From contig NC_052126.1 in NCBI RefSeq assembly GCF_012273895.1, forward strand, positions 6,461,218-6,525,217: a stretch of 64,000 bases of DNA, read 5' to 3'. Positions 48,577 through 59,199 of this stretch are shown in pieces. A model generated the notes under the pieces. It was not told where the DNA came from and did not search any database. It saw only the letters and a program-made list of their open reading frames with translations. Numbering within the stretch: position 1 is the first letter of the stretch; each line of letters opens with the position of its first letter. A program made the translations under genes and the position numbers. Source of the stretch: Zerene cesonia. Taxonomy: Eukaryota; Arthropoda; Insecta; Lepidoptera; Pieridae.

Positions 48577-48758
48577 TACATAGTATAAAACAAAGTCGCT
48601 TTCTCTGTCCCTATGTATGCTTAAATCTTTAAAACTACGCAACGTTTTTTGATGTGTTGTTTTAATAGATAGAGTGATTCAAGAGGAAGGTTTATATGTA
48701 TAACATCTATTAAACTACTACAAATTTATCGCGCGCGAAGCCGCGGGCAAAAGCTAGT
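48577..48758 (+). mobile_element. Helitron-like element, family F, full 3' end
   Basis: TAGTATAAAACAAAGTCGCT, ATGCTTAAATCTTTAAAACTACG, GATTCAAGAGGAAGGTTTATATG and GCCGCGGGCAAAAGCTAG. Confidence 0.7.
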
Positions 48759-48829
48759 AGGTAATAAAACAGCTTGAAGCAGTTCTTCGCGCTTCAAGCT
48801 GCTAGATCATAGGCTACTTATTACCTGGA

Positions 48830-48925
48830 TATAAAGCGTGAGACCGCGAGTTTTAAAGATTTAAACATACATAGGGACATAGGGACCGAGAACTTTCGCT
48901 TCGGCTTTGTTTTATGCTATGTCAC
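48830..48925 (-). mobile_element. Helitron-like element, family F, inverted fragment
   Basis: AAAGATTTAAACATACATAGGG, ACATAGGGACCGAGAAC and GGCTTTGTTTTATGCTATG. This is the 5' part of family F in opposite orientation to the copy just upstream. Confidence 0.6.
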
Positions 48926-48952
48926 TACATATAGAAAGAAAATTGCAGAAAG

Positions 48953-49136
48953 AAAGGTGAAGAAAATCATCGTGAGGAAACCGGCATGTGCAAGAATCAA
49001 AAAATTCGACGACATGTGACATCTGCCAACCTGCACTTGGCCAGCGTGGTGGATTATGGCCTGAACCCTCATAGGCCCGTGTCCCAGCAGTGGGATTATA
49101 TATGGGCTGATGCTGATGATGATGATGAAGATGACG
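48953..49136 (+). mobile_element. tRNA-derived SINE S2, 3' half
   Basis: ATCATCGTGAGGAAACCGGC, TGACATCTGCCAACCTGCAC, GGCCAGCGTGGTGGATTATG, GTCCCAGCAGTGGGATTATA and a GATGATGATGATG tail. Confidence 0.72.
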
Positions 49137-50005
49137 ATTTCCAGTCCAAGATCCTCACCACTGAGCCACTACTGATCAGCTGCACTCAAGGAGCTATCGA
49201 GTGAAAACAAAACAAAAAAACAAATACCGTCGAATTGAAAACCTTATCCGTATTTGTTAACGTCGGTTAAAACATTCTCACATGACAGTTACACAAGTAT
49301 AACTAAGATAAAGGCCAACAATGAAATTAAACTGAACATTAAGAATTAATTTTGGTACACTTTGATCAAGCATACAACTTTCCGAACGCGGCCAGACACC
49401 TGACCCCCCCGGCCGTAACAACAACACAAGATTAGAGCTCAAGTTACACCGGTCGTGTATACTTTGACAAAATCTAGTTTTACGCTCGGCATGCCTTCAC
49501 AAAGTCTCTTACATTTCACAAACTTATAGCAATGTCTTGAAAGTAATCGTTTATTCGATTGTGAACTTTATTCCTATAGGTATAAGGATGTTATTAGTTC
49601 TGTGTAAGTACAATTTTAAGTTTGTCATAAGGTCCTCAGGCAAAATGTACCTACTAAGATAGGATCTTGTTATAAGAACGTCTTTTTCAGTCGGCATTGT
49701 CTACAATTACTCAGCTTTGTGCTGCGAAGTGTTCCCCTCTCTTTCCCGCACACTTACGGGCTAATATCCCCATCCCCCTCTAATTCCAATTTGATTTTCT
49801 TCCGAAACGTTTCGGCGATTTTTTTTTTTAATTATATCCTCGCGAAGCCTCGCAACTTCCGTTTGTTTTGATTTTTATATTTTGGAGGGAAAAGCGGAAA
49901 TTAGTTAAAGAAATATGATTGTGGAGTTGGTTTATTTTATCGTTTGTTATTCCTCGACTTTGAAAAGGGGAGAGTAATGCTTTCATTGTTATAAGATATA
50001 TGTAA
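49137..50005. other. Intergenic stretch with a GC-rich patch
   Basis: GAACGCGGCCAGACACCTGACCCCCCCGGCC near 49384-49414 stands out in AT-rich DNA. No exon supported. Confidence 0.4.
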
Positions 50006-50345
50006 CTAGCGGTCCGCCCCGGCTTCGCCCGTGGTACCTATATAGCCTTGCTCAATAAATCGGCTATCTAACACTGAAAGAACTTTTCAAAACGTTTCAG
50101 CAGTGGTGGGTCACCTGATGGTCAGCGCTGCCACCGCCCATGAACATTTGGAGAGGCGTAAGGTCAATTGCAGGCATTACGCCTCGAATGTATTGTCGAC
50201 TTTAATTGGGAAGGGATTAGGGAATGATTGATAAGAGGAATAAAGGAAAGGACTGGGAATGGTAAGAAGGATATGGGCCTGAGATATGTGCGTTCAAACA
50301 CAAAAACAAACAAACGTACTCTTCAGCTTTATAATATTAGTATAG
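50006..50345 (-). mobile_element. Helitron-like element, family B, split by a SINE-like insertion
   Basis: CTAGCGGTCCGCCCC at 50006 runs to CTTTTCAAAACG near 50095. The element resumes at GAGATATGTGCGTTCAAACA (about 50281) and ends TATAATATTAGTATAGA. The 50100-50280 segment is a separate repeat. Confidence 0.8.
50100..50280 (+). repeat. SINE-like repeat S1 inside a family B element
   Basis: GTGGGTCACCTGATGGTCAG, CCACCGCCCATGAACATTTG, GGGAAGGGATTAGGGAATG and AAGGATATGGGCC. Both flanks are family B sequence. Confidence 0.72.
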
Positions 50346-50636
50346 ATATATCATGCAGAATTTTCCTGACGTGAATTCGCTCTGAAAAGCAAAAAAATAC
50401 GCTTTAATGACAGAATCAACTAAATTGTCTCCCTTGAAGAGTATACGTAAGGTAAGGTAAGTAAGGAGTAATACGTTTGAATTAAATCGACCAGTTGTAG
50501 TATTAGTAGTCAATAGTTTAGAATCGAGGCTAAAATAGTCGACGACATACAAACAGGAGAATAATAAATGCGTTTTAATTTTGTCTAATATCAACAGTCA
50601 TCCAGACATAAAACATACTTACACGCAGATATATAA

Positions 50637-50855
50637 GCAGTGGTGGCTCAGTGGTGAGAACCTCGGACTTCAAAATCGGGGTTCGAGATCGGGCGAACGT
50701 GCAGGAAATAAATTGATTTTTCAATTTATCTGCACATGTGGATAACATCACCACTGCTTAAAACGGTGAAGGAAAACATCGTGAGGAAACCTGCATGTCC
50801 GAGAATCAAAAGTTCGGCGACTTGTGACATCTGCCAACCCGCACTTTGTATATAT
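50637..50855 (+). mobile_element. tRNA-derived SINE S2 with visible A and B boxes
   Basis: TGGCTCAGTGG (about 50645-50655) fits a pol III A box, and GGGGTTCGAGATC (about 50679-50691) is a B box. GTGCAGGAAATAAATTGATT, ATCGTGAGGAAACCTGC and TGACATCTGCCAACCCGCAC follow. It is truncated before the GATGATG tail. Confidence 0.75.
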
Positions 50856-51302
50856 TATTTGACATACGTCAATTTACGTACTTTTTACCATATTTAAAAC
50901 ACAAAAGTTATAAAAAGTCCATTAATTCAAAAATAAAACTCGTCCGTAATTTATTTCGGAAACCATTAAGAACCAGCCCTATCACGAGTATCACACTATC
51001 CGCTGAGGAATTTGTCTAAAAATGCGAATTATACGCGAGATTATTGCATCGCCCCTCGCCTCGCTGTGCGTGATGGATGCGCCTTGCGCTGTAGGGTTGT
51101 CGATTTGGAGTTTATCTGTTTCAATACAAATAATTCGTATTGGGATGGGAACTTTCTTTAGTACAATTGTTACGCGTGTATGGTACCTATTGAATAAATA
51201 AGTATTATGTTCAGATCGTTGATTGAACGACGAAATTGAAAAGACTGAAACATAATAATAATACGGGCTCATTTTCTGCAACTCGACGTCAAGCGCCTAT
51301 TT

Positions 51303-52376
51303 TGCGTGAAAGAAAAGGAGGGGGGTAGCCAGTCAAAGCTGGAACCATCCCAGCTCCTCCATGAAGCTCAGCAGCTTGTGAGGGCTGCTGAAAACCTCAG
51401 GGAGGGACCTAGGACAACCCAAATGCCTTGCCCTGTACTCCGCAACCGCCGTGCATTCCATGATCACGTGGGCTGCCGTTTCTTCAGTCGTCATGCACGC
51501 TCTACATAACGGACTGTCAGTAATCCCTAAGTTAAAGAGATGCTTGTTAAAGAGACCATGACCTGTAAGGGCCCCTGTAATTGTACGTAATTGTAATCTT
51601 CGCAGGTTTAACAGTCGTCTAGCAAGTCTAGAATCTAAGAATGGTAGGGCTTCTTGTGCCTGCTTGCAGTCAGATCTGCTCATCCATTCATCTTCCTGTG
51701 CGTTGTTAGTGAGCTGGATAATCGAAGACCTGATCCAGCTTGAAGGTATCGGAACAATAGGAAGCAGTCCCATGACCGATGTATCGGATGCTCTCCTGGC
51801 TAAGATATCAGCAGCATCGTTACCACGTGAGCTGCTGTGTCCTTTGATCCACTGCAATGTTATGGAATTCCCCATTTCACATACTCTGGACAGAGCTGAG
51901 TGACATTCTAGGATTATTCCTGAAGAGATTTCATGGCTTTTGATAGCCATGAGTGCTGCCTTACTATCCGACAAAATCTTAATCGAATAGTTTGTTACAT
52001 TTCTTGTAATTATTGCCATAGCTGCTAGGAAGATTCCTAGGCATTCTGCCTGGAAAACCGTGTTATGGGGTCCGAGAGAGTGCGAGACGTGGATATTTAA
52101 GTCCTCAGAGAAGACCCCAGCACCCGTACCATCCTTTGTTTTGGACCCGTCCGTGAAGACTAATAAGTCTCCAACGTTGTTAGACTCTGACATGTATTCG
52201 TTTAATTGTATTTTGTATTTCTTATCAAAGATGAATTGTTTAGGGATCTTATCGTTGATTGCGAGAAGTAGGGGTTCTTGCTTCGCCGCTATGGTTAGGA
52301 TCCTGTTGTGTGCTGTAGGCAACATCCTCCATAAGTTCTGTGTGTTTAACCTTACAGCTGTAGCTAGGGCCTCTTA
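51303..52376 (-). mobile_element. 5'-truncated non-LTR retrotransposon (LINE) with RNase H
   Basis: The segment holds the RNase H reading frame and a very short 3' UTR (about 25 nt, G/C-rich with a TTTTC stretch). TATTTT occurs beside both ends (about 51297 and 52376) and may be a target-site duplication, but it is too short to be sure. 5' truncation is usual for target-primed reverse transcription. Confidence 0.8.
51333..52373 (-). CDS. Retrotransposon ORF2 C-terminal part: RNase H domain and zinc knuckle (5'-truncated)
   Basis: The frame is open for 346 codons with no internal stop, and its first ATG is at 52323-52325. Counting from that ATG, the RNase H catalytic residues are D59 (FTDGS), E94 (QAECLG), D120 (SDSKAA) and D170 (RGNDAAD), with WIKGHS at 159-164. 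The domain cleaves RNA in RNA-DNA hybrids during reverse transcription. A C-x2-C-x8-H-x4-C knuckle follows at 274-291, then a C-terminal tail ending WFQL. This order is typical of the ORF2 end in insect non-LTR elements of the I/R1/jockey groups that carry RNase H. Endonuclease and reverse transcriptase domains are absent because the copy is truncated near 52375. The intact frame suggests a fairly recent insertion. Confidence 0.9.
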   Translation of the reverse strand, partial: EALATAVRLNTQNLWRMLPTAHNRILTIAAKQEPLLLAINDKIPKQFIFDKKYKIQLNEYMSESNNVGDLLVFTDGSKTKDGTGAGVFSEDLNIHVSHSLGPHNTVFQAECLGIFLAAMAIITRNVTNYSIKILSDSKAALMAIKSHEISSGIILECHSALSRVCEMGNSITLQWIKGHSSSRGNDAADILARRASDTSVMGLLPIVPIPSSWIRSSIIQLTNNAQEDEWMSRSDCKQAQEALPFLDSRLARRLLNLRRLQLRTITGALTGHGLFNKHLFNLGITDSPLCRACMTTEETAAHVIMECTAVAEYRARHLGCPRSLPEVFSSPHKLLSFMEELGWFQL

Positions 52377-53254
52377 TTTTATGAATAGATGTACGACTGA
52401 AACATACGTCTATATTTAAAATACACCTCTATATCTGTAACTTTAAAAATTTAATGGATACAGATAAAAACTAAGGCAATACTTACAAACTGCAACGATG
52501 CAACAACGGAACTATGCATTATATGTACATTAATATCTGTACTCAAATAAATCGAATTTTAAAACTCCCCCGTGACAGCCCTAAAGCCGCGAGTGACCCC
52601 AGACTGTTAAAAAGAAATAAAAAAAGTAATAAAACGCAATGCACTATAAAAAGCACGCGGAAGGGTTCGCCCTGTCTTATTGACACTTGGCGGTAATGTA
52701 TTTAGAAACTGTATTCTATTTGACGTCAACAAAACATTTTACCGACTTCAAAATAATGTTATGTTACTTTGTATGGGTGATTGTTGTCGCAGTTGCTCTT
52801 AGCTTAGTATGGGATCGTTAGTCGCGAGTCGGGCTTGACCAACTTTTGTAGATACAAATATTTTAGGTACTTTTTAGTTTATCTGTTAGTTACCTGAAAA
52901 TTGTTTCACCAATGGAATGCCTTAGCATAATTTAGTGGTATAATAAGCATTATTTTGGTTATAATCCGGTTCAATTTGGATGTCAGTGTGAGTGGCTTGT
53001 ATTGCATTATACTAGCAGGCCGCCTCGGCTCCACCCGTGGTACCTTTTTCCCTCCAAAATACCTTCCTTGGGTCTTAACAAAACGTTTAAAAAATTAGCC
53101 GAATTGGTCGAGCCGTTCGCGAGTTTTACGCTTACAGCGCATTTGGCGATTCATTTTATTTATCCGCTTGCCTCATGGGATGAGTATATACTTGTGTGGG
53201 GAATCTGTTGATACAGATCTCTGAAAATCTGGGCAACTGCAAAAACTTTATGAT

Positions 53255-53427
53255 GAACTAGCGGTCCGCCCCGGCTTCGCCCGTGGTACATATATAGCCT
53301 ATAGCCTTCCTCAATATGTGGGCTATCTAATACTGAAATAATTTTTTAAGTCGGACCAACAATTCCTGAGATTAGCGCGTGCAAACAAACAAACAAACTC
53401 TTCAGCTTAATAATATTAGCATAGATT
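53255..53427 (-). mobile_element. Helitron-like element, family B, full length
   Basis: CTAGCGGTCCGCCCCGGCTT to TAATAATATTAGCATAGA, with the family B core. Confidence 0.82.
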
Positions 53428-53443
53428 AGTATAGATTTAGTTA

Positions 53444-53641
53444 CTAGCTGCGTCCCGCGGTTTCACCCGCGTAAGTCCGTATCCCGCAGAAATATCGGGA
53501 TAAAAAGTTGCCGATATGTTATTCCAGTTATCCAGCTGTTTACGTACTAAATTTCATTGCAATCGGTTCTTTAGTTTTTGCGTGAAAGAGCAACAAACAC
53601 ACACATCTTCACAAACTTTCGCATTTATAATATTAGTAGGA
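53444..53641 (-). mobile_element. Helitron-like element, family A, full length
   Basis: CTAGCTGCGTCCCGCGG to TAATATTAGTAGGA. It follows a family B copy (53255-53425) by about 20 bp. Confidence 0.85.
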
Positions 53642-53882
53642 TAGTAGGAATATTATAAGTAGGATTTGATTATCAAAATACGACCAAAAAAACAGAGCCA
53701 GTGAATTCATTTTTAAAATAACACAAGAACCAGTAAATATTATTCTTAACTGTTGAAGAAAGTTATAGTATACTAAAGTGTAGTGTAGACTGTAGACGGT
53801 GCGGCAGATCAGAGCTAGTGGACTAGACTCGAGTGCTGCAGGCCCGGATTTAGAAAAGCTGTGATAATAAACAATATTTTTA

Positions 53883-54037
53883 TTTAGAAATTAAAAAGTT
53901 TTTAGCGGATTTTAAACGCTATTTATTTATTATATTATTTACCCGACGTTTCGAAAACTTTACAGGGAGCGTGGTCACGGGGAGACTCTCCCCGTGTCAA
54001 TCGCGTTTAAAATTCGTTAAAAAGTCTTTAATTTCTA
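53883..54037. mobile_element. Fold-back MITE, family M
   Basis: TTTAGAAATTAAAAAGTTTT to AAGTCTTTAATTTCTAAA, with core CCCGACGTTTCGAAAACTTT. The right flank (TGTATAATACTCGCGTGAAG) is the complement of the left flank of the 48.1 kb copy, so the repeat unit is longer than the palindrome. Confidence 0.75.
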
Positions 54038-54269
54038 AATGTATAATACTCGCGTGAAGTCAAACACAAGAAAACACAATGTTTTTCTTGTTTGGCTGAC
54101 ACACTGTAAAGATATTTCAGTTTTACGTCAGAATCACAGAGATCACTACACAGTTAAAAACACTACACAGTAAAAACCAATAGATCTTTAAAATTACGTA
54201 ACAGATTTTGATGGAGGTTTTTTTTAATACATACTTAGAGTGATTCAAGAGGAAGGTTTATATGTATAA

Positions 54270-54478
54270 CTAGCTGACCCCGCAAACGCTGTTCTGCCTT
54301 AATTTTATCATTTAGATGTATGAAAAATAGACGCTGGCCGATTTTCAGGTATACCCGAGATGTACAAAAAATTTCATAAAAATTGGTCCAGCAGGGTGTG
54401 GTACTTCCCCAGTGCGAGCTGGCCCAATTCGTGCCGAAGCGTGGTCGACTACCAACTATAATTGCGACACGAGAATAA
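54270..54478 (-). mobile_element. Helitron-like element, family E, with SINE-like fragment inside
   Basis: CTAGCTGACCCCGCAAACGCTGTT runs to TTGGTCCAGCAG. Then GGTGTGGTACTTCCCCAGTG..GAAGCGTGGTCGAC (about 54394-54451), the 3' part of the S1 repeat, precedes the element end TTGCGACACGAGAATAA. Confidence 0.65.
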
Positions 54479-54654
54479 CAAAAAGGTAACAAAAAAAAAA
54501 AAGAAAAAGGTAACTAACTTTGTGACACAAAAATGTTATTAAAAGGAGTGGAGGGACGAGGTTTTATTCGGAATTTCACGTTTGCCAAGCCGCAGGAAAA
54601 AGTAAATATTTAATTTTTAGTTTTATAGCATTGAAATGCTTTATAAAGGAGATA

Positions 54655-54784
54655 TTTTAAAAGAATAGAAAAAATTTGATCACGAGGCAGGATTCGAACC
54701 TGCGTTTCTTGCCTAACCGTAGCAACGCTTAGCTAACGCCGTTAAATCCTGCCTCGTGATCAAATTTTTTCTATTCTTTCAAAA
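54655..54784. repeat. Long hairpin: 40-nt inverted repeat around a tRNA T-arm-like loop
   Basis: Arms 54655-54694 and 54745-54784 pair with one mismatch around a 50-nt loop. The minus strand reads GCAGGTTCGAATCCTGCC, a textbook T-arm and B box, preceded by GTTAGCTAAGC resembling a D-arm. It is probably a tRNA-derived SINE head in a fold-back arrangement rather than a functional tRNA, since no acceptor stem closes on it. Confidence 0.7.
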
Positions 54785-55719
54785 TTTCTCAAAAGTTAGT
54801 ATTTAATATAGGGAATATAGTCGTTTTTTATCTTTTATAGCCAGTGCCTAGGTTTCATTTTGTACTATGAAGATTCAAGAGCGCTTCTAGAAAAGTCTAG
54901 CTGAATAAATAATTTTTGTTCAAGTGAGTTTGGTTTATAAAATTGACCGAAGAATAATGTATCTCATCGTTTATCTTTTAAAACCCCCGTATAAAGAATG
55001 CGAGAAAAATATGAAACAAACGAAAAATAATTTATCACTCATCCATCTTCATTTAAGAAAGGCAAAAACTTTGCCATCTTCGTTTTTAATTAGCGTTATT
55101 GTTGTTTTATCGATTTTAGTGAAAAATCTAAATTTATAAAAACAAAATTTTCGCTTTGTTGCAAGTACTTAATTATAATAATAGAAAAATCTAGAATTTC
55201 TATAGAAACCGCGGTTCCTAAATGAAATCAAACATATTTCTATTAATACCCAATTCCGTCCCTGCATTGCCACCATGCTAGTATTTTGATAGTCGGAAGC
55301 TTTGTAGCATTCGGCCTACACGCTCCGTCCCGCTCACACGCCGTAGGCGAGAGAGAGACAGTGTTATGGGACACTTACTTGGTCAATATTTGAGCACTTG
55401 GCTACAATGGGTTCAAAAAATTAATATTTGTTCACTTTCCGTGGAGAATTTAGTTCGGTTTTTTGAATTCTTCACTAAAATAACTCGCGGTGCATCAGTT
55501 ACAATATATTTTATTGCTTTTCTGTTTATTTCGAGTTTTTATTTATTTATTTAATTAAAAGAAAGCTTACAGCTATAAATACATTCGTAGCATGGGTGAA
55601 ACAAAAAATTAAGCCAATTACGAATTTTCACATGCATGTATTTATTTCGATATTTTATTGTGTCTTGACTACTTAGTTTAGTAAGTAGTGTACCAGTAAC
55701 TACAAAATTATAAGTATCC
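54785..55719. other. Intergenic stretch, nothing identified
   Basis: AT-rich, with a small GC-richer block at 55310-55355 (CGCTCCGTCCCGCTCACACG). No supported gene. Confidence 0.45.
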
Positions 55720-55876
55720 ACACTAATAATAAAAAGTTTGTCTGTTTGAACGCGCTAATCTCAGGAATTTCTGGTTGGAATTGCCAAATTATTTTGTATC
55801 AAACAGTCCATTTATTCAGGAAGGCTATTTATTATATGCTGTATAACGTGTGTGGAACCGCGTGCCACAACTAGTA
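55720..55876 (+). mobile_element. Helitron-like element, family B, diverged
   Basis: CACTAATAATAAAAAGTTTG, GAACGCGCTAATCTCAGG and a decayed GTGCCACAACTAG end. Confidence 0.6.
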
Positions 55877-56165
55877 ACGTAGATAAACATGCTGCAACGT
55901 CTTAAACCTCGCTATTAGCTTATTTAAACCAACATTTATTTATTTATTAATGAAGAATGTTCAATAAAGAATACAGAAAACATTTTTGTAATGCATGCTA
56001 CATGCATGGTTATCTGTACCTTTAATTACAGGAAATAAAAACATTATAAATCAAGTTAAAAAAAGTCGTGTGATAAAAAAAAATTAAAGAATTATAAATA
56101 CAAAAGTTTGGTGCGTTACATTAATTAACATATTGAAATAAAAAAACTCTTATCAATATTTAGTA

Positions 56166-56232
56166 TACGGTGATAGGTATCAAACCCACTCCCCACGTGG
56201 TCACTAACCACTGAACCTACGAACCATTAAGC
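56166..56232 (-). repeat. tRNA-like pol III promoter remnant
   Basis: The minus strand reads TAATGGTTCGTAGGTTCAGTGG TTAGTGACCACG and GTGGGTTTGATACCTATC, resembling A and B boxes of a SINE head. It is weak, with no tail identified. Confidence 0.35.
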
Positions 56233-56479
56233 CAAGTAATGCCATTAACATCAAAGGTCAGTGATTGCGTTCGTCACTTAATTGTCGAATGTTGATTTAA
56301 TTAAAATGGCGTCATGTCAACCCGAGGCTAATTATACAACATTTCGTATCATCGGTTAGGCAACTGTTTGCCTAGGCTACTTGCTTGTACCGTCAGCAAT
56401 GACATTGACAAATTTTTGTCAACAAGTAAAGTTAAAGCGACTTCAATTCTATTATTGGCATGAAAAATTAATTGTATTA

Positions 56480-56673
56480 CTAGCTGCGCCCCGCGGTTTC
56501 ACCCGCGTAAGTCCGTATCCCGTAGGAATATCGGAATAAATTAATATTATTCCAGTAGTCCAGCTTTCTACGTACCAAATTTCATTGCAATCGGTTCAGT
56601 AGTTTTTGCGTAAAAGAGCAACAAACACATACACACCCTTACAAACTTTTGCATTTATAATATTAAAGTAGGA
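56480..56673 (-). mobile_element. Helitron-like element, family A, full length
   Basis: CTAGCTGCGCCCCGCGG to TATTAAAGTAGGA, with all core blocks present. Confidence 0.85.
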
Positions 56674-56975
56674 TTGCAATGACGATTTTATTTTGTACAC
56701 TGTATGTACATTGTAAAAGACACAAAGATGACATAAAATAAATGTACTGCGTGTTAACAGTACTATTTTCATCAAAATTTGTTGAGCTCTTCAGCGCCTT
56801 GTAAGACAAAACAAAATGACTATAAATTTATGTCTAAAGTGTATACCAATCACAACAGGATTTTGAAAAATAAAGAAGATTGATTCCGGGTAAACTCAAT
56901 ATTTATTTTTCTCCTTTTTAACATAAAAGCGCTTTAATAAACTTCACCTGTACATACAACCATGCAAATTTAATT

Positions 56976-57096
56976 GAATTAAATCTGACAATCCAAGTCT
57001 AAAAGAGTCGGTTACATACAAACATGCAAACATATTATACATATAAATGTTTGTATGAAACCGACTCTTTTAGACTCGGATTGTCAGATTTAATTC
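56976..57096. repeat. Long hairpin: 49-nt inverted repeat, 23-nt loop
   Basis: Arms 56976-57024 and 57048-57096 are complementary with two mismatches (core GACTCTTTTAGACT). The arm sequence matches part of the repeat at 24190-24300, 32700-32860 and 43590-43715 (AATTAAATCTG, GTCGGTTACATACAAACAT), so two copies sit head to head. Confidence 0.75.
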
Positions 57097-57480
57097 AAAC
57101 TCTGTACACTTATCTAAGCATTGCCATATTATCTTGACCTTACAATCATTTCCTGAGTTTTACTTATCGTCCCGATTGGCTTCGCTAGGATTAAATAATT
57201 TCCTTACGTATACACTCTATATGAGTAAGTGTTTCTATTATAAACGCGATTCCTTAAACTTTACAGGACCTAACACTTACAGTGTTCGATATTTCATCTT
57301 TTCTGCTGACGGTACAAAATTAAAGAAAAATCTTAATAATATGTTGTTAAACTGGAAAACACATTAGCGAGATGATGTCCCCGCGCACGCAAGTATTTTG
57401 TTATTATAGAGGTTGACGCAATTTCGGCTTATCAGGAGGTTTATACATTGGGTACAGTCAAGTGCACAATACATTAAACG

Positions 57481-57660
57481 TACTAGCTGTGACCGCGGCG
57501 TCACTCGCGTTGTACCTGGGTAAAACGCAGCCTATGTGCTAATCTAGTCTATAACCTATCTCTGTACCAAATTTAATACAGATATGAAACTGTATTCGCA
57601 TGAAAGTGTAACGAACATAAATACATTCTTACAAACTTTTGGGTTTATTGTAATACTAGT
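57481..57660 (-). mobile_element. Helitron-like element, other family
   Basis: CTAGCTGTGACCGCGGCGTC, GTACCAAATTTAATACAGAT and ACATTCTTACAAACTTTTGG. Confidence 0.55.
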
Positions 57661-57904
57661 TTCCGCCAGCGACTTTGCTCATTCATACATTTACAAATGA
57701 TTTAGTGACTGTCTATTCCTACTTTATCCCGAGGGAGCATTTAATTGGGATTAAAAGTATCCCATTACCCAAGTCAGATTATATCCTGTCTGAATAAAAA
57801 ACTCAAGCAACTATTATATATAATGCAATATATTTTTAAATTAATTTATATAGCCTGTAATATGAAGTAAACTACTTCCATTTATAGATTTTTTTAATAT
57901 TTGC

Positions 57905-58182
57905 CGTTCATATGACAAACGGAAGTAAAGCTTTAGACAGGCTCAAAGTTGATAATTTCGTATATTCATATGTCAATATCAAATATCAATACATAGGTGT
58001 GATATTTACATCAACACATATTAATTACGAGTCTCGTTGTTCGTCCGCAATGGACTTCGAATTTAATAAACCGATTTTAATCAAATTTGCACACCATGTG
58101 CAGTGAGTTCCAACGTAAAAGATGGGCTAGTTTATATTATTTCAATTACGATAAACGGACGGAGCCGGGGCGCACAGCTAGT
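57905..58182 (+). mobile_element. Helitron-like element, other family, 3' part
   Basis: AACCGATTTTAATCAAATTTGC to GGAGCCGGGGCGCACAGCTAG. The 5' boundary is unclear. Confidence 0.45.
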
Positions 58183-58853
58183 AGCCATATATTGCAACAG
58201 TTGTAACACATTCTGCGCTCACCAGTACAGTCGGTAACACGACCGCTCTCCGCTTGGTCACCTAGCGGCGACTATTTGTCCTCCATATTTGTCCACTACC
58301 CAAAGACACAATATTTGAACATTTTTAGAAACTCACATTTCCATTCTTACGCACGTACATTAATAATTTACAAAATCACTTCTCCACCGAACTGTACTTT
58401 ATTGCTACGTCGTTAAGGACCACTTTATTCGGCCGCAAGTCGTTAGATTGAATAAGAATAATCATTTTGACCTCTAAGTTATTGTAATAAGGATTACGTT
58501 GTAATGTTTTTGGGATTTGTAAGTCATTATTTGACTAATTATCGAGTTACCACGCAACACTGATTGGGGTTTTAGTATTTTTGTACGTGAAGTCGCGGGT
58601 AAATGTTGAATGAGGTATTTTAGAAACTGTCCATTTATTTTATTTATACGGCTGCTCCAATGTACTCTTAAATCGGCTGCAATTAAAATAACACATGACA
58701 ATAACGCAGCATCTCAAAGCTACAGTGTTTCCAGGTAGGTATGATAGAACTGACTGAGTAGAGTCGTAAATTATAAAACGTATTTACTCAATGTTTCTAC
58801 ATGTTGTATTCAGTATACAATATGAATTCTTAAACTCTAAATACGTATCTTTT

Positions 58854-59112
58854 TTATGTCATAGCGGGCAACTGAGCTGGTGGGTCGCCTGATGGTTAGC
58901 GATCACCGCCCATGGACAGAGCAGAGGTGAAGCCTCTGCGCCTCCCGCTTGTAAGGGGTACGAGATACGGAAAGGAAAAGGATACGGGATTCCGACTCCC
59001 CCACTAATCGTAAGAAACAATAGCATGCTACTAATACCGGTTTTCTCTGGGGTTATGGTACCATTCCTATAGCGATCTGGCCCGAATCCTGCCGAAGCGT
59101 GTATCGACTCTC
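58854..59112 (+). repeat. SINE-like repeat S1
   Basis: TATGTCATAGCGGGCAACTG, GATCACCGCCCATGGACAG, GGAAAAGGATACGGGATTCC and TGCCGAAGCGTGTATCGAC. Confidence 0.7.
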
Positions 59113-59199
59113 TAATTCAAAAATCTCAAAAATATTTAGGTAGATAAATACCGACGAATTGATGTAAATGCATTTACGTCACGTAAACATATATATGAT

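Noticed and set aside
51306..52419. Plus-strand frames of 60-119 codons
   Set aside because: They are shadows of the RNase H frame on the other strand.
54661..54760. A functional tRNA gene
   Set aside because: The T-arm is good, but there is no acceptor stem pairing and no anticodon arm in position. The arms pair with each other as a long hairpin instead.
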